Below are positions 1 to 9,069 of a stretch of DNA of 64,000 nt, piece after piece (the stretch's first letter is position 1; every line of letters begins with the position of its first letter). Location: contig NZ_JBHIKY010000001.1 in assembly GCF_042139015.1 (NCBI RefSeq), positions 254,768 through 318,767 on the forward strand. The letters run 5' to 3'. This DNA is from JBHIKY01 sp042139015. Lineage in GTDB: Bacteria > Bacillota > Bacilli > Bacillales > Marinococcaceae. Both the position numbers and the translations under genes were made by a program. The notes under the pieces were generated by a model. The model was given only the letters and a program-made list of their open reading frames with translations. It was not told where the DNA came from and did no database searches.

Positions 1-27
1 CGTGGTCATTGTATCTCTCCCTTTCTT

Positions 28-1452
28 TCATAATAACGCGGAAACAGCGCGTATGGAGATGTACTTTTCTTCCAAATACTCGTAAAGCCCGGACGTGCCG
101 CCTTCGCGGCCGAGCCCGCTTTCCTTCACACCGCCGAAGGGCGCCTGCGGAACGACAATGGCCGGGTCATTCATGCCGATCATGCCGTAGTCAAGCTGAT
201 GCATCATCCGCAGCACACGGTCCATGTCTTTGGTGAAGCAGTAGCCCGCCAGTCCGTAGGACGTATTGTTCGCCCGCTGCACGACCTCTTCTTCTGTTTC
301 GAAAATAAAGATGGGAGCGACGGGGCCGAACGTTTCCTCGGTGGCGATCGTCATCTCTTCTGTTACCCCGCTCAGTACGGTCGGCTCATAGAAATATCCC
401 GGCTCCCCTGTTTTTGCTCCACCGGATGTGATGGAAGCTCCTTCCTGCACCGCATTTTTTACCTGCCGCTCCACTTTGTCCAGTGCTTCGGTGCTGATGA
501 GCGGTCCCATGTCAATGTCTTGATTCATCCCATCTCCGACCAGGATGTTCTGTACGGCAGCAGCGAGCTTTTCAGAAAATACTTCCGCCACCGACTGCTG
601 GACGTATATGCGGTTCGTGCTGATGCATGTCTGACCGGCGTTTTTAAACTTCGTGCCGATCACGGCTGCGACCGCATTATCAAGGTCGGCATCGTCAAAG
701 ATAATAAACGGCGCGTGGCCTCCGAGCTCCATCGATACTTTCTGCACATGCTCGGCAGACTGTTCGATTAACTTTTTGCCGACGGCCGTAGAGCCGGTAA
801 ACGTCAGCTTTTTCACGAGCGGGTTGGAGGTCATTTCTTTTCCGATCGCCACCGCGTCTCCATGAACGAGGTTCAGCACCCCTTTCGGAAAGCCGGCGCG
901 TTCGATGCATTCGAACAGCTTCACGGCCGTTAACGGTGTCGACGGGGCCGGCTTAATGAGCATCGTACAGCCGGCCGCGACCGCAGGCGCAAGCTTTCGA
1001 ATAATCATCGAAATCGGGAAATTCCACGGAGTGATCGCTGCTGTGACACCAATCGGCTGTCTGATGACGAGCAGCTGCTTGGCCGGGTCCGACGGCGGCA
1101 GCACTTCCCCGTAAATGCGTTTCGCTTCTTCGGCGTACCATTCGAGATAATCAATTGCCACCAACACTTCCCGCTCGGCATCCGCAAGCGGCTTCCCCAT
1201 TTCTTTTGTGGCCGTCTCGGCAATAGCGCGTTTGTGTGTATCGAGTTCACTCACGAGCGCCCGGAGAAATGCCGCTCTTTCTTTTCCTGTCGTTTTTCTC
1301 CATTCGAGAAAGGCATCGTGCGCGGCTGTCACTGCCTGTTCGGTTTCATTTGTTCCTCCAAGAAAAACCTCCCCGACGGCCTCGCCATTGGCCGGATTGT
1401 AAATCGTTTCTTTCTCGTCTGTTTTCTTCCACGATCCGTTAATAAAAAGCAT
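28..1452 (-). CDS. NAD(P)-dependent aldehyde dehydrogenase, succinate-semialdehyde dehydrogenase-like
   Basis: Oxidises an aldehyde to the carboxylic acid with NAD(P)+ in the cytoplasm; the closest family by eye is succinate-semialdehyde dehydrogenase (GabD type). The 474-residue protein is full length. Visible catalytic residues are Asn144 in TPWNFP, Glu242 in MELGGHAP and the nucleophile Cys276 in GQTCIS. It starts one base after the C45-type gene ends, and both lie downstream of a class III aminotransferase. It is therefore the natural last step that oxidises the aldehyde made by transamination. The operon is expected to be sigma-54 dependent. The true substrate (succinate semialdehyde or another omega-aldehyde) cannot be told from sequence. 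Confidence 0.9.
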   Translation of the reverse strand: MLFINGSWKKTDEKETIYNPANGEAVGEVFLGGTNETEQAVTAAHDAFLEWRKTTGKERAAFLRALVSELDTHKRAIAETATKEMGKPLADAEREVLVAIDYLEWYAEEAKRIYGEVLPPSDPAKQLLVIRQPIGVTAAITPWNFPISMIIRKLAPAVAAGCTMLIKPAPSTPLTAVKLFECIERAGFPKGVLNLVHGDAVAIGKEMTSNPLVKKLTFTGSTAVGKKLIEQSAEHVQKVSMELGGHAPFIIFDDADLDNAVAAVIGTKFKNAGQTCISTNRIYVQQSVAEVFSEKLAAAVQNILVGDGMNQDIDMGPLISTEALDKVERQVKNAVQEGASITSGGAKTGEPGYFYEPTVLSGVTEEMTIATEETFGPVAPIFIFETEEEVVQRANNTSYGLAGYCFTKDMDRVLRMMHQLDYGMIGMNDPAIVVPQAPFGGVKESGLGREGGTSGLYEYLEEKYISIRAVSALL

Positions 1453-2556
1453 TTAAAGAGCCTCCTCTCTCTTGACAGAATATTTTCTGTAAGGCTGATG
1501 AGCCGGCATTCCTTCACAGACATGCATGCGCAGCTCCGTCAGGTTCATGACGATCGAAAAGACCGTTTCCATCTGCCGGTGCTCCGGCGCTTTCGGGTTT
1601 ACATAATGATTGATCGCATTCGGCGCGTTAAACGTATCGCGGAGCCAGCTTTTCATCGTATCTTCAGTAAAAGGAGTCTGTTTCTGCTGATCAATCCGGA
1701 TGAGCTGTTCCGCGCGCCGTTTTCTGATTTCAGAATCGCTGTAGCGGAAATTGTTTTTATCGTTTACGTGCTGCAATACTTCCGGTGAACAGATATGGTT
1801 CGTGTGAACGCCGAGCGAAGCGTTGTCATTCGTAATCGAGACTCCGTAAGGCGATACCTCTGCCTGGAGGACCATCCCCCGTTCTTTGCCTTCGCTTGCG
1901 CCAATGAGAAAGTTGGCAGTCGAAGCAAGCTGGCCATCCTGGACGCCAGCGAGTGCTTCGTGAAGCGAAGAGGCATTCAGGACGGCACGGAGGCCTAGAT
2001 GAATCGGCACGCCGTCTGTTTTACGGTCGGTAATCAGCGCGTTCAAACCAACACCGACCGAATGGCTGTTCATCCCGATCTTCCCGATGATCCCGCCTTC
2101 GGTCACCATCGCAATGTCGGGCCGGTTGTCCTGGCGGATACGGAGCAGGAGAAGACTTTTGGTCTGTTCTCCTTTCCAGTCCCAGTTCTGGCCGATAATC
2201 GTATCCGCCGCATACGGGGCGGTCATGCCGATGCTCGTGCATCCGTCCGTGAAGCTGTTATGAGCCTGTCCGGTCAGCGCGATTTCACTGCGCGCGTTCA
2301 GGGCGAGAATATCTTCAAAATCGACTCCTGCCCCCGCGGCCACCCCTTCCATTTCTTCGAGCATCGAGACGTCGTATTTTTCAATCACCGGCAGGTGAAT
2401 TTTGCCGCGTTCGCGAACGGTGGTCCAGTTAATCTGCTGGTAGCCGTAGAACAACCGTTCATAGGTGTCGAGGCTTTTCAGCACCTCTTCTTTTCCTTCG
2501 AGGCCGTGCTTCCTGCCGATTTCTTCCGGCGTTCCTGATAGGTCTATATTCTTCAT
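1453..2556 (-). CDS. C45-family peptidase/acyltransferase (Ntn hydrolase), probable N-acyl amide hydrolase
   Basis: Belongs to the acyl-CoA:6-aminopenicillanate acyltransferase (peptidase C45) group of Ntn hydrolases, which self-cleave at a Gly-Cys bond to expose an N-terminal Cys nucleophile. The candidate is Gly105-Cys106 in TDGCTS, at nearly the position seen in the Penicillium enzyme. A conserved IGQNWDW stretch follows. The protein is 367 residues, typical for the family. Lying between an aminotransferase and an aldehyde dehydrogenase, it most plausibly releases a free amine from an N-acylated or amide substrate so that the amine can be transaminated. That role is inferred from context; the family call is firm. 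Confidence 0.82.
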   Translation of the reverse strand: MKNIDLSGTPEEIGRKHGLEGKEEVLKSLDTYERLFYGYQQINWTTVRERGKIHLPVIEKYDVSMLEEMEGVAAGAGVDFEDILALNARSEIALTGQAHNSFTDGCTSIGMTAPYAADTIIGQNWDWKGEQTKSLLLLRIRQDNRPDIAMVTEGGIIGKIGMNSHSVGVGLNALITDRKTDGVPIHLGLRAVLNASSLHEALAGVQDGQLASTANFLIGASEGKERGMVLQAEVSPYGVSITNDNASLGVHTNHICSPEVLQHVNDKNNFRYSDSEIRKRRAEQLIRIDQQKQTPFTEDTMKSWLRDTFNAPNAINHYVNPKAPEHRQMETVFSIVMNLTELRMHVCEGMPAHQPYRKYSVKREEAL

Positions 2557-2584
2557 GTTTTGATTCCTGCCTTTGCGTTAGAAG

Positions 2585-3958
2585 TTAGCAGTATTTCTTA
2601 TCAAATACGTGCAATGCCTCATCGAGCCGTTCGATCAACTCCTGAATCTGTTCAGAAGAAATAATCAGCGGCGGCGCGAGTGCAACGATGCTTTTGCCGT
2701 CTGCGCTGCCAGGGGCGCGGAGAATGAGATTTTTCTCAAAGCACATTTCGACAAAATCGAGTCCTGTTTTCCATTCGCCCGGGAAGCGTTCATCCTTGTC
2801 CCGGTCTTTAAAAAGCTCAAATGCGCCGATCAGCCCAATATTCCTCGGAAGGTGGACCGTCTGATGACGCTCGCGCAAGTACTCGAATCCATCCAGCATC
2901 ACTTTCTCCATTTCCTGGACATGCGGGATGATGCCGTCGCGCTCGATGATCTCCAGGTTTTTCAAGGCTACCGCGCATGCCGTCGGATGGCCGCTGTACG
3001 TAAACCCGTGCGCCATCACCTGGTCGAACTGCTCGAGCACCGCTTTGATTTCATCGTGAAACATGACGCTTCCGAGCTGCGCGTACCCGCTGCTGATGCC
3101 TTTCGCGAGACACATCATGTCCGGCACAACACCCCAGTGGTCGACTGCAAATTTCTCCCCTGTGCGGCCGAACCCGCTGATGACTTCATCGGCGATCATC
3201 AATATGTTGTGCTCACTGCAGAGCTCCCGGACAGCCTGCAGATACCCAACAGGCGGCATATACACGCCGCCGGAGCCCTGAATCGGCTCGATAATCAGGC
3301 CGGCAATGGTATCCGCCCCTTCTTTTTCGATCAGTGCCCGGATCGACTGTTCAAACTGCGGATGACTGCGGTCGCCTCGTTCGCATTCCGTTAAATGCGG
3401 CGTTGCGTGGTAGACGTCCGTCATGTGCGTGCCTGCGAATCGATGGAAGCCGTGCAGCGCCGTGGCCGTGCCCGCTCCAATTGTCACGCCGTGATACCCC
3501 TGGCGGAGAGCCAGGAATTTCGTTTTTTCAGGCTGCTTTTTCAGCTGCCAGTAAAAGCGCGCCAACTTAAATGCCGTATCGTTGGATTCGGATCCCCCGG
3601 ATGTGAAAAACGACGTGTTCAATCCTTCCGGTGCCCACTCCGCCAGCTTCGCCGCGAGCCGGATCGCCGGTTCGCTCGAGTAGCCGGCAAACGATGAGCT
3701 GAAAGCAAGCGTCGACATCTGCTGCTGCGCAGCCTCTGCCAGCTCTTTCTGCCCGTGGCCGAGATTGACGTTCCACAGCATCGAAAGGCCGTCAATATAT
3801 TGGCCGCCCTCTGTATTGGTGACATAAATGCCGTTTCCTTCGGAGAAGACCATTTTCGGGGTCTGGCCCGGCACGCTCGACGGGTGCAGGAAATGCTTCC
3901 GGTCGAGCTCCTCTAATATGTTCGTGTGATTGTTATCTGTCGTTGGTGCCTGCTGCAT
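2585..3958 (-). CDS. Class III pyridoxal-phosphate aminotransferase (omega-amine:pyruvate type)
   Basis: Transfers the terminal amino group of a diamine, polyamine or omega-amino acid to a keto acid, giving an aldehyde. At 457 residues it has the fold-type I hallmarks: SGGSES near 120-125 for phosphate binding, Asp257 in IADEVISGFGRTG contacting the PLP ring nitrogen, and the Schiff-base Lys286 in CLAKGISSG. The overall pattern resembles putrescine/beta-alanine:pyruvate aminotransferases more than GABA:2-oxoglutarate enzymes. It is the first gene of the operon. A strong AAGGAGGT ribosome site precedes the ATG, and a sigma-54 promoter lies about 40 bp upstream. The exact amine is unknown. Confidence 0.88.
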   Translation of the reverse strand: MQQAPTTDNNHTNILEELDRKHFLHPSSVPGQTPKMVFSEGNGIYVTNTEGGQYIDGLSMLWNVNLGHGQKELAEAAQQQMSTLAFSSSFAGYSSEPAIRLAAKLAEWAPEGLNTSFFTSGGSESNDTAFKLARFYWQLKKQPEKTKFLALRQGYHGVTIGAGTATALHGFHRFAGTHMTDVYHATPHLTECERGDRSHPQFEQSIRALIEKEGADTIAGLIIEPIQGSGGVYMPPVGYLQAVRELCSEHNILMIADEVISGFGRTGEKFAVDHWGVVPDMMCLAKGISSGYAQLGSVMFHDEIKAVLEQFDQVMAHGFTYSGHPTACAVALKNLEIIERDGIIPHVQEMEKVMLDGFEYLRERHQTVHLPRNIGLIGAFELFKDRDKDERFPGEWKTGLDFVEMCFEKNLILRAPGSADGKSIVALAPPLIISSEQIQELIERLDEALHVFDKKYC

Positions 3959-3995
3959 GTCTCATAACCTCCTTTTTTCGCTTGCTCATAGACAT

Positions 3996-4012
3996 TGCAA
4001 TAAGCGTGCCAA
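3996..4012 (-). promoter_or_regulatory. Sigma-54 (-24/-12) promoter of the aminotransferase operon
   Basis: On the minus strand the sequence reads TTGGCACGCTTATTGCA, with GG and GC dinucleotides separated by exactly 10 nt. This is essentially the sigma-54 consensus. Transcription should start about 12 nt downstream, leaving a short leader before the AAGGAGGT ribosome site of the gene starting at 3958. The adjacent activator carries the GAFTGA loop needed for sigma-54 activation, which supports the call. Confidence 0.93.
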
Positions 4013-4084
4013 CTTTGAAAATCAGCGGCACTTATTTTTTTAAACTTCTGCGAAAGCCCTTCCATTGGGCGAAATATTTAGAAA

Positions 4085-4122
4085 ATATAAAAAATGAATG
4101 CCCGGAGAAACCAGGCATTCAT
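4085..4122 (-). terminator. Rho-independent terminator of the sigma-54 activator gene
   Basis: A perfect 9-bp stem (ATGAATGCC/GGCATTCAT, 4094-4102 with 4114-4122) is followed on the minus strand by TTTTTTATATTTT. It lies between the end of the activator gene and the sigma-54 promoter, so it insulates the operon from read-through. Confidence 0.88.
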
Positions 4123-4145
4123 CTATAGAAGATAATCTGACAATT

Positions 4146-4180
4146 TATGATTTTTTGCATAATCTATGATTATTTTCATA
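4146..4180. promoter_or_regulatory. Tandem TATG-N8-CATA palindromes, candidate enhancer (UAS) for the sigma-54 activator
   Basis: Two copies of the palindrome TATG-N8-CATA sit at 4146-4161 and 4165-4180, centres 19 bp apart. They are roughly 160-200 bp upstream of the predicted sigma-54 start, the usual distance for enhancer sites. The first copy is identical over 17 bp to a third copy at 4235-4251. Binding by the neighbouring activator is inferred. Confidence 0.6.
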
Positions 4181-4227
4181 CATACTGTTTTATAAGATCT
4201 TTCACCATTATTTTTCCTGTGAAATCT

Positions 4228-6360
4228 TCAGTTGTTATGATTTTTTGCATACTTTTTCACTTCGTTGTACTTCCGACTGACAGCCGACTGACTCATCCCG
4301 AGCTTTTCCGCCGCGGCCGTCGTCGTCTTATAGCGCTCCATCGCAAGCTCGACCATCTGCCGCTCCAGCAGCTTTTTCGCTTCCTTTAGCGGCATAATTT
4401 CGGTGACAGCGACGCTCGAGGAGGAGGATTCCGCCGGATGGAGAAACCTCCGGACGTACTCGCCCTCAATGAGTTCCGCGTCCGCCGTCACGACAAGTCG
4501 CTCAATGACGTTTTGGAGCTCTCGTATGTTACCCGGCCATCCATACGCCTCGAGCACCTGCAGCGCTTCGGGTGTTAAATGAAACGACTTGTCGTATTTG
4601 CGGTTCAGCTGATCCATAAACGTATACGACAACAGCGGAATATCCTCCGGCCTTTCCCGCAGTGCCGGCACGCGAATCGGAATGACATTAATGCGGTAAT
4701 ACAAATCCTCCCGGAATGTCCCCTCCTTGACAAGCTTCTCCAGAGACTGATTCGTGGCGGTGACGATCTGTACGTCAATCGGCTTGGACTGGACGCTTCC
4801 GATCGGGGAAACCTCCCGCTCCTGCAGGACACGGAGCAGCTTCACCTGCAGGTGGAGGGAGAGCTCGCCGATTTCATCAAGAAACAGTACCCCGTGGTTC
4901 GCCTGTTCAAAATAGCCGACCTTTCCCCTGCTGTCCGCACCCGTAAACGCGCCTTTCACATAGCCGAACAGCTCACTCTCAAGCAGGTCCTCCGGGATCG
5001 CGCCGCAGTTTACCGTCACAAACGGCTTGTCCGCGCGTGCTCCGTTATCGTGAATGGCTTTGGCAATCAGCTCTTTCCCGACACCGGATTCTCCTAAAAT
5101 CAAAACGGTGGAATGAAAATCCGCGAGCTTTTCGACGGTTGCCATCACGCTCTCCATTTTTTTACTGCCATATACAATTTCCGGCGAAAGCGACTGGTGG
5201 TGCTGCTTTTTCAGGGATTGAAGCTCTTCTTTATACTGATCGGTCATCTGCCTCGTTTCTCTCAGCTCTGACTTCAGCCTGGTCGTTTCCGTAATATCCC
5301 TTGAGGCAATTACAATCCGGTCGACGATGCCGTCTTCGCCGAAAATCGGGTTTCCGACCGACAAAACTTTCTGGCCGGAGGCGAGCGTCTGCATCGACGT
5401 AATTTTCTTTTTCTCCTCGAGCACTAGATCAATCAGGGACGGATCGGCCTGTTCCATCGTCGAATAGTCGTGGATGCGCTGCCCGACAATGGCGTGAAGA
5501 TCCTCGCTCCACGCATGCTCCAGGTAGTTTTCACTGTGACGAAGGAGCGTCCCGTGCTGATCGACAACAAGAATTTCATCATACATCGTCGCAAGAATCG
5601 CGTTCAGATCCCGGTTTAAGTCTTTCACGTAGCCGATTTCAAGCGCCATTTCCTCGACCTGCGGCAGATCCTGCACGATAATAATAACGCCGTTTATCTG
5701 GTTTTCTTCATCAAATATCGGAGAATAATCGAGCAGCAGGCCCGCTTCCTCCTGAACGAGGATCTGATTTAACACCGTTTCCCCCGTCTGAAGCACGTGT
5801 TCAATAATGTCGGCGTGAAAGAAGTCATCGACGGAGTGCTGCTTTACCTTTTCTTCCGTCGTCCTCATCATCGAGAGCGCCGTATCGTTAAAGTGAACGA
5901 CCTTTTTCATATCATCAACGACAAAAATACCGCGAGGAATCGAAGACAGCATCATTTTCAGGAAATCCGACGTCGTATTGCTGTGCTGAAACAATTCAAT
6001 CAGCAGCTCTTCTCTCGTGAGATAACCGGCATATTCCTCCGCCTCGCCCTTGATCAGCACCAGCTGCTTCCCGAGAATTTGAAACAAAAAAGGAATCGAC
6101 AGCTTCCGCTCCGGCGTAATCGTAATCGTCTCCGAGAGCGGCACCGCATGGTTTTCCAAGAGAGGCACAATGTCCTCTTCCTGAAGTCGTTTATTCCGAA
6201 CTTCCTCTATAGAAACATACGCATAAAAAGCGTTATCCTTTTTCAGAAACAAGTGGGTTACGTTACACGTTTGAATCGTCTTCTCCACCTGGTCATCCAG
6301 CGGCTGCAGAGACAATGAGTGTATTGGATGCGCTGCCTCTTTTAAGGCACGGTACAGCAT
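4228..6360 (-). CDS. Sigma-54-dependent transcriptional activator with PAS sensor domains
   Basis: A cytoplasmic enhancer-binding protein of 710 residues. The N-terminal ~150 residues look CBS-like. Two PAS domains follow (one beginning near SIPRGIFVVDD, one near DEILVVDQHG), then the AAA+ domain with Walker A GESGVGKE, the sigma-54 contact loop GAFTGA and Walker B GVLFLDEIGE, then a TyrR-like helix-turn-helix (AAEKLGMSQSAVSRKY) at the extreme C-terminus. The start is the ATG at 6360, preceded by AAAGGAGGAT; a longer reading frame upstream lacks a ribosome site. It lies just upstream of a sigma-54 operon on the same strand and most likely activates it in response to a substrate or intermediate bound by the N-terminal domains. 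Confidence 0.92.
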   Translation of the reverse strand: MLYRALKEAAHPIHSLSLQPLDDQVEKTIQTCNVTHLFLKKDNAFYAYVSIEEVRNKRLQEEDIVPLLENHAVPLSETITITPERKLSIPFLFQILGKQLVLIKGEAEEYAGYLTREELLIELFQHSNTTSDFLKMMLSSIPRGIFVVDDMKKVVHFNDTALSMMRTTEEKVKQHSVDDFFHADIIEHVLQTGETVLNQILVQEEAGLLLDYSPIFDEENQINGVIIIVQDLPQVEEMALEIGYVKDLNRDLNAILATMYDEILVVDQHGTLLRHSENYLEHAWSEDLHAIVGQRIHDYSTMEQADPSLIDLVLEEKKKITSMQTLASGQKVLSVGNPIFGEDGIVDRIVIASRDITETTRLKSELRETRQMTDQYKEELQSLKKQHHQSLSPEIVYGSKKMESVMATVEKLADFHSTVLILGESGVGKELIAKAIHDNGARADKPFVTVNCGAIPEDLLESELFGYVKGAFTGADSRGKVGYFEQANHGVLFLDEIGELSLHLQVKLLRVLQEREVSPIGSVQSKPIDVQIVTATNQSLEKLVKEGTFREDLYYRINVIPIRVPALRERPEDIPLLSYTFMDQLNRKYDKSFHLTPEALQVLEAYGWPGNIRELQNVIERLVVTADAELIEGEYVRRFLHPAESSSSSVAVTEIMPLKEAKKLLERQMVELAMERYKTTTAAAEKLGMSQSAVSRKYNEVKKYAKNHNN
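4235..4251. promoter_or_regulatory. Third TATG-N8-CATA copy inside the 3' end of the activator gene
   Basis: The 17-bp stretch at 4235-4251 exactly repeats 4145-4161 and contains the same palindrome (TATG 4236-4239, CATA 4248-4251). It overlaps the last codons of the activator gene, so the encoded C-terminal tail may be constrained by the DNA site. Confidence 0.5.
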
Positions 6361-6693
6361 AGGCCCATCCTCCTTTTTGTCTTTATCATAACATGAGAGG
6401 TTTTTAGTTGAGATATATTGGGCAGGGAAGGCATGATCCATTTGAACTTTCCCATCCCAAGTGAAAAACAACCGATTTGTATTTGCTAAACTAAACCTCA
6501 ATACTCATGCATTGATGAGTGAAGTACAGGTTAACAGAAGCAAAAAGGAGACCGTACAGACAATAAGTACGCCCTCCTTTATTTTATGTAAATACTTCTT
6601 TTTGTTCTTTCCACTCTTTTCTATACTTCAATTTGTGATATGGTTCACATAAACTAATCCTAAACTAATTTATTAAATTTGATTTTTGCACTC

Positions 6694-6746
6694 CATAAAA
6701 AAACTGCCAGCTTGGAGAATCAATTACCTCTCTAAGCTGGCAGTTT
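6694..6746 (-). terminator. Terminator downstream of glmS
   Basis: A 13-bp perfect stem (6701-6713 with 6734-6746) is followed on the minus strand by a run of seven T. It lies 16 bp after the glmS stop codon. Confidence 0.9.
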
Positions 6747-6761
6747 TATTAGTTTATTTTT

Positions 6762-8564
6762 TTATTCCACCGTCACACTCTTCGCGAGATTCCGTGGCTT
6801 ATCGACATCGCAGCCTCTGTGCAGGGCTGCGTAGTAGGCGATCAACTGCAGCGGGATGACGGAGAGCAGTGGTGTCATGAGCTCGTGAATGTCCGGAAGG
6901 ACAATCTGGTCGCCGTCCTGCTTCGTCGTTTCGGTGCTGATGATGCAGGCGTTGGCGCCGCGGGCGACGACTTCCTGGACGTTTCCTCGGATGTTCAGGT
7001 TTACATGCTTCTGCGTTGTGACAGCCACAACCGGTGTGCCGTCCTCGATCAGGGCGATCGTGCCGTGCTTGAGCTCGCCGCCGGCGAAGCCTTCTGCCTG
7101 AATGTAGGAGATTTCCTTGAGTTTCAGGGAGCCTTCCATGACGACGTGATAGTCCATGCCACGGCCGATGAAGAAGCAGCTGCGTGTCTCAAACAGGTAG
7201 TCGCGGGCGATCTGCTCCATGACGTCCTTCTGGTCGCATAGTGTTTCCATCGCGTTTGCGATCAGGCTGAGCTCCTGGATGGCGTCGAAGTCGGTGTCGA
7301 TGCCCTGGGCGCGGGCGCTGTCCATCGCTAAGATAGAGAACACCGCCATCTGCGCGGTATACGCTTTCGTTGACGCGACGGCAATTTCCGGTCCGGCGTA
7401 CGTGTGCAGCGTGAAGTCTGCTTCACGCGAAAGCGTGGAGCCGGGAACATTGGTGATCGTCAGTGATTTATAGCCATTCTTTTTCACGTTGACGAGAACG
7501 CCTCGGCAGTCCGCGGTTTCTCCGCTTTGTGAAATAAAGATAAAGAGCGGTTTTTCTGAAAGCAGTGGCTGGTTATATAGGAATTCACTAGCAATATGGA
7601 CTTCCACCGGCTTCTTCGCAACCTTTTCCATCATTTCTTTTCCGACCAGGCCGGCGTGGTAGCTCGTGCCTGCGGCAATGATGTAGAGGCGGTCCGCGTC
7701 GTTGATTGCGCTGCGGATATCGCCGTCGAGCTTGATGTCGCCGTCGTCGTTCTGATATTTCTGCACGATGTTTCTCATAACGAACGGCTGCTCATCGACT
7801 TCCTTCAGCATAAAGTGGTTGTATGTGCCTTTTTCCGTATCGCTTTCGTCGATATCGGTCGTGAAGGAATGACGGGTCACGCTCTTGCCGTCGAGTGTTT
7901 TCACCTGGACATTGTCCTTGGTGACAACGACGATTTCTTCGTCCATGATTTCAATAAATTCTTTCGTGATGTGAAGCATCGCCATCGCATCGGACGCCAC
8001 AACATTGACGCCGTCGCCGAGACCGACGAGAAGCGGGCTCTTGTTCTTCCCGACATAGATCGTGTCATTGTCAGCATTGTCGATCAGTGCGATCGCATAC
8101 GAGCCGTGCAGAAGCGAGAGTGTATGGCGGAACGCTTCCTCGGTGCTTTCACCTTTCTGCGAAAAAGCCTCGACGAGCTGAACGATTACTTCGGTGTCGG
8201 TTTCGCTCGCAAGGGTCACATCATGGAGATACTCCTTTTTCAGCTGCTGGTAATTCTCGATTACACCGTTGTGCACAAGGGTATAGCGCTCACTCACGCT
8301 CTGGTGCGGGTGGGCGTTTTCCTTACTCGGTGCGCCGTGGGTCGCCCAGCGCGTATGGCCGATGCCGGTCGTACCGGAGGCGTCTTTATTGATGGCGTCC
8401 TCGAGAGAGGCGATTCTTCCTTTTTCCTTGTACAGTTCAATGCCGCTGTTTCCGACAAGAGCGATGCCGGCGGAGTCATAGCCGCGGTATTCAAGCTTCT
8501 GCAGCCCTTTGATGAGTATATCCTTTGCTTGTTCGTTTCCTATATATCCTACAATTCCACACAT
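6762..8564 (-). CDS. glmS: Glutamine-fructose-6-phosphate aminotransferase (isomerizing)
   Basis: Makes glucosamine-6-phosphate from fructose-6-phosphate and glutamine, the first committed step to UDP-GlcNAc for the cell wall. The 600-residue protein begins MCGIVGYIG, so Cys2 becomes the N-terminal glutaminase nucleophile. Two SIS sugar-isomerase domains follow (for example SQSGETADC and STKAYTAQ), ending in the conserved AKSVTVE. The ATG at 8564 follows an AGGAGG site; a 10-codon upstream extension is rejected because it would bury Cys2. A glmS ribozyme lies in its leader, so expression is expected to fall when glucosamine-6-phosphate accumulates. The glmM and cda genes lie immediately upstream. 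Confidence 0.98.
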   Translation of the reverse strand: MCGIVGYIGNEQAKDILIKGLQKLEYRGYDSAGIALVGNSGIELYKEKGRIASLEDAINKDASGTTGIGHTRWATHGAPSKENAHPHQSVSERYTLVHNGVIENYQQLKKEYLHDVTLASETDTEVIVQLVEAFSQKGESTEEAFRHTLSLLHGSYAIALIDNADNDTIYVGKNKSPLLVGLGDGVNVVASDAMAMLHITKEFIEIMDEEIVVVTKDNVQVKTLDGKSVTRHSFTTDIDESDTEKGTYNHFMLKEVDEQPFVMRNIVQKYQNDDGDIKLDGDIRSAINDADRLYIIAAGTSYHAGLVGKEMMEKVAKKPVEVHIASEFLYNQPLLSEKPLFIFISQSGETADCRGVLVNVKKNGYKSLTITNVPGSTLSREADFTLHTYAGPEIAVASTKAYTAQMAVFSILAMDSARAQGIDTDFDAIQELSLIANAMETLCDQKDVMEQIARDYLFETRSCFFIGRGMDYHVVMEGSLKLKEISYIQAEGFAGGELKHGTIALIEDGTPVVAVTTQKHVNLNIRGNVQEVVARGANACIISTETTKQDGDQIVLPDIHELMTPLLSVIPLQLIAYYAALHRGCDVDKPRNLAKSVTVE

Positions 8565-8679
8565 AGTACGTGTCCTCCTGAGTCGGCGGGACACGGCATG
8601 CCACGGGGCATAACCGGGCCCCGCTCTTTATTTTTATTTGGCGTATGAAGGGTATCCAATTCTCCCCGTTCCGCCTTCT

Positions 8680-8842
8680 GTTCGTCACTGCACCGATGTT
8701 TGTTCACAGAGTCACCTCTGTGTTTTCCATCGATCCTTAGCGGTTGTGACGTGCAACCGGGAGGCATCCGCCGATCGTTCGATGAACCTCCTCCTCGTCA
8801 ACTGCCTGTGATTCCGTCCGATCAGGCAGTCCGGGCGCTTTA
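8680..8842 (-). ncRNA. glmS glucosamine-6-phosphate-activated ribozyme
   Basis: The minus-strand leader carries the conserved glmS ribozyme core: the AGCGCC start (self-cleavage expected between 8839 and 8838), GACGAGG followed by the GGAGGTTCATCGAA segment, CGGCGGATGCCTCCCGG, the CTAAGG segment and the P4-region hairpin CACAGAGGTGACTCTGTG. The 3' boundary is approximate. A GC-rich hairpin (GGGGC...GCCCC, around 8605-8625) sits between the ribozyme and the glmS ribosome site. Confidence 0.95.
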
Positions 8843-8889
8843 ATTATAAAAATAATTTCCTCTGTCCCCCTTTCATGTTATCTTGTTCC

Positions 8890-8918
8890 ATTTTACTATA
8901 AGACTTTTGGGGTGGCAA
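8890..8918 (-). promoter_or_regulatory. Sigma-A promoter of glmS
   Basis: On the minus strand TTGCCA (8913-8918) and TAAAAT (8890-8895) are separated by 17 bp. Transcription would start about 40 nt upstream of the ribozyme cleavage site. Confidence 0.8.
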
Positions 8919-9069
8919 TCTGCATCTTTCGACAAACGCTTTACTTAAGAAAAGGGTGAGTCTTGAAGAGAGTTTCCCGATGGCGGGATCTTTTAAACAT
9001 GCTCTCTGCATCATTAGTCGGTGAATAGCCTTATAACGTTACGTGTTTATCCTGCCACCGGAAAATTCT

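Noticed and set aside
2609..3394. 261-codon plus-strand open frame opposite the aminotransferase
   Set aside because: Antisense shadow; the minus-strand protein has all PLP motifs, while this one has none.
7596..8648. 350-codon plus-strand open frame opposite glmS
   Set aside because: It mirrors the glmS coding strand exactly, has no ribosome site and encodes no recognisable domain. The long frame follows from the codon usage of glmS.
8960..9015. Hairpin-like sequence between glmS and glmM
   Set aside because: Arms are short and interrupted, and no T run or known RNA motif follows.
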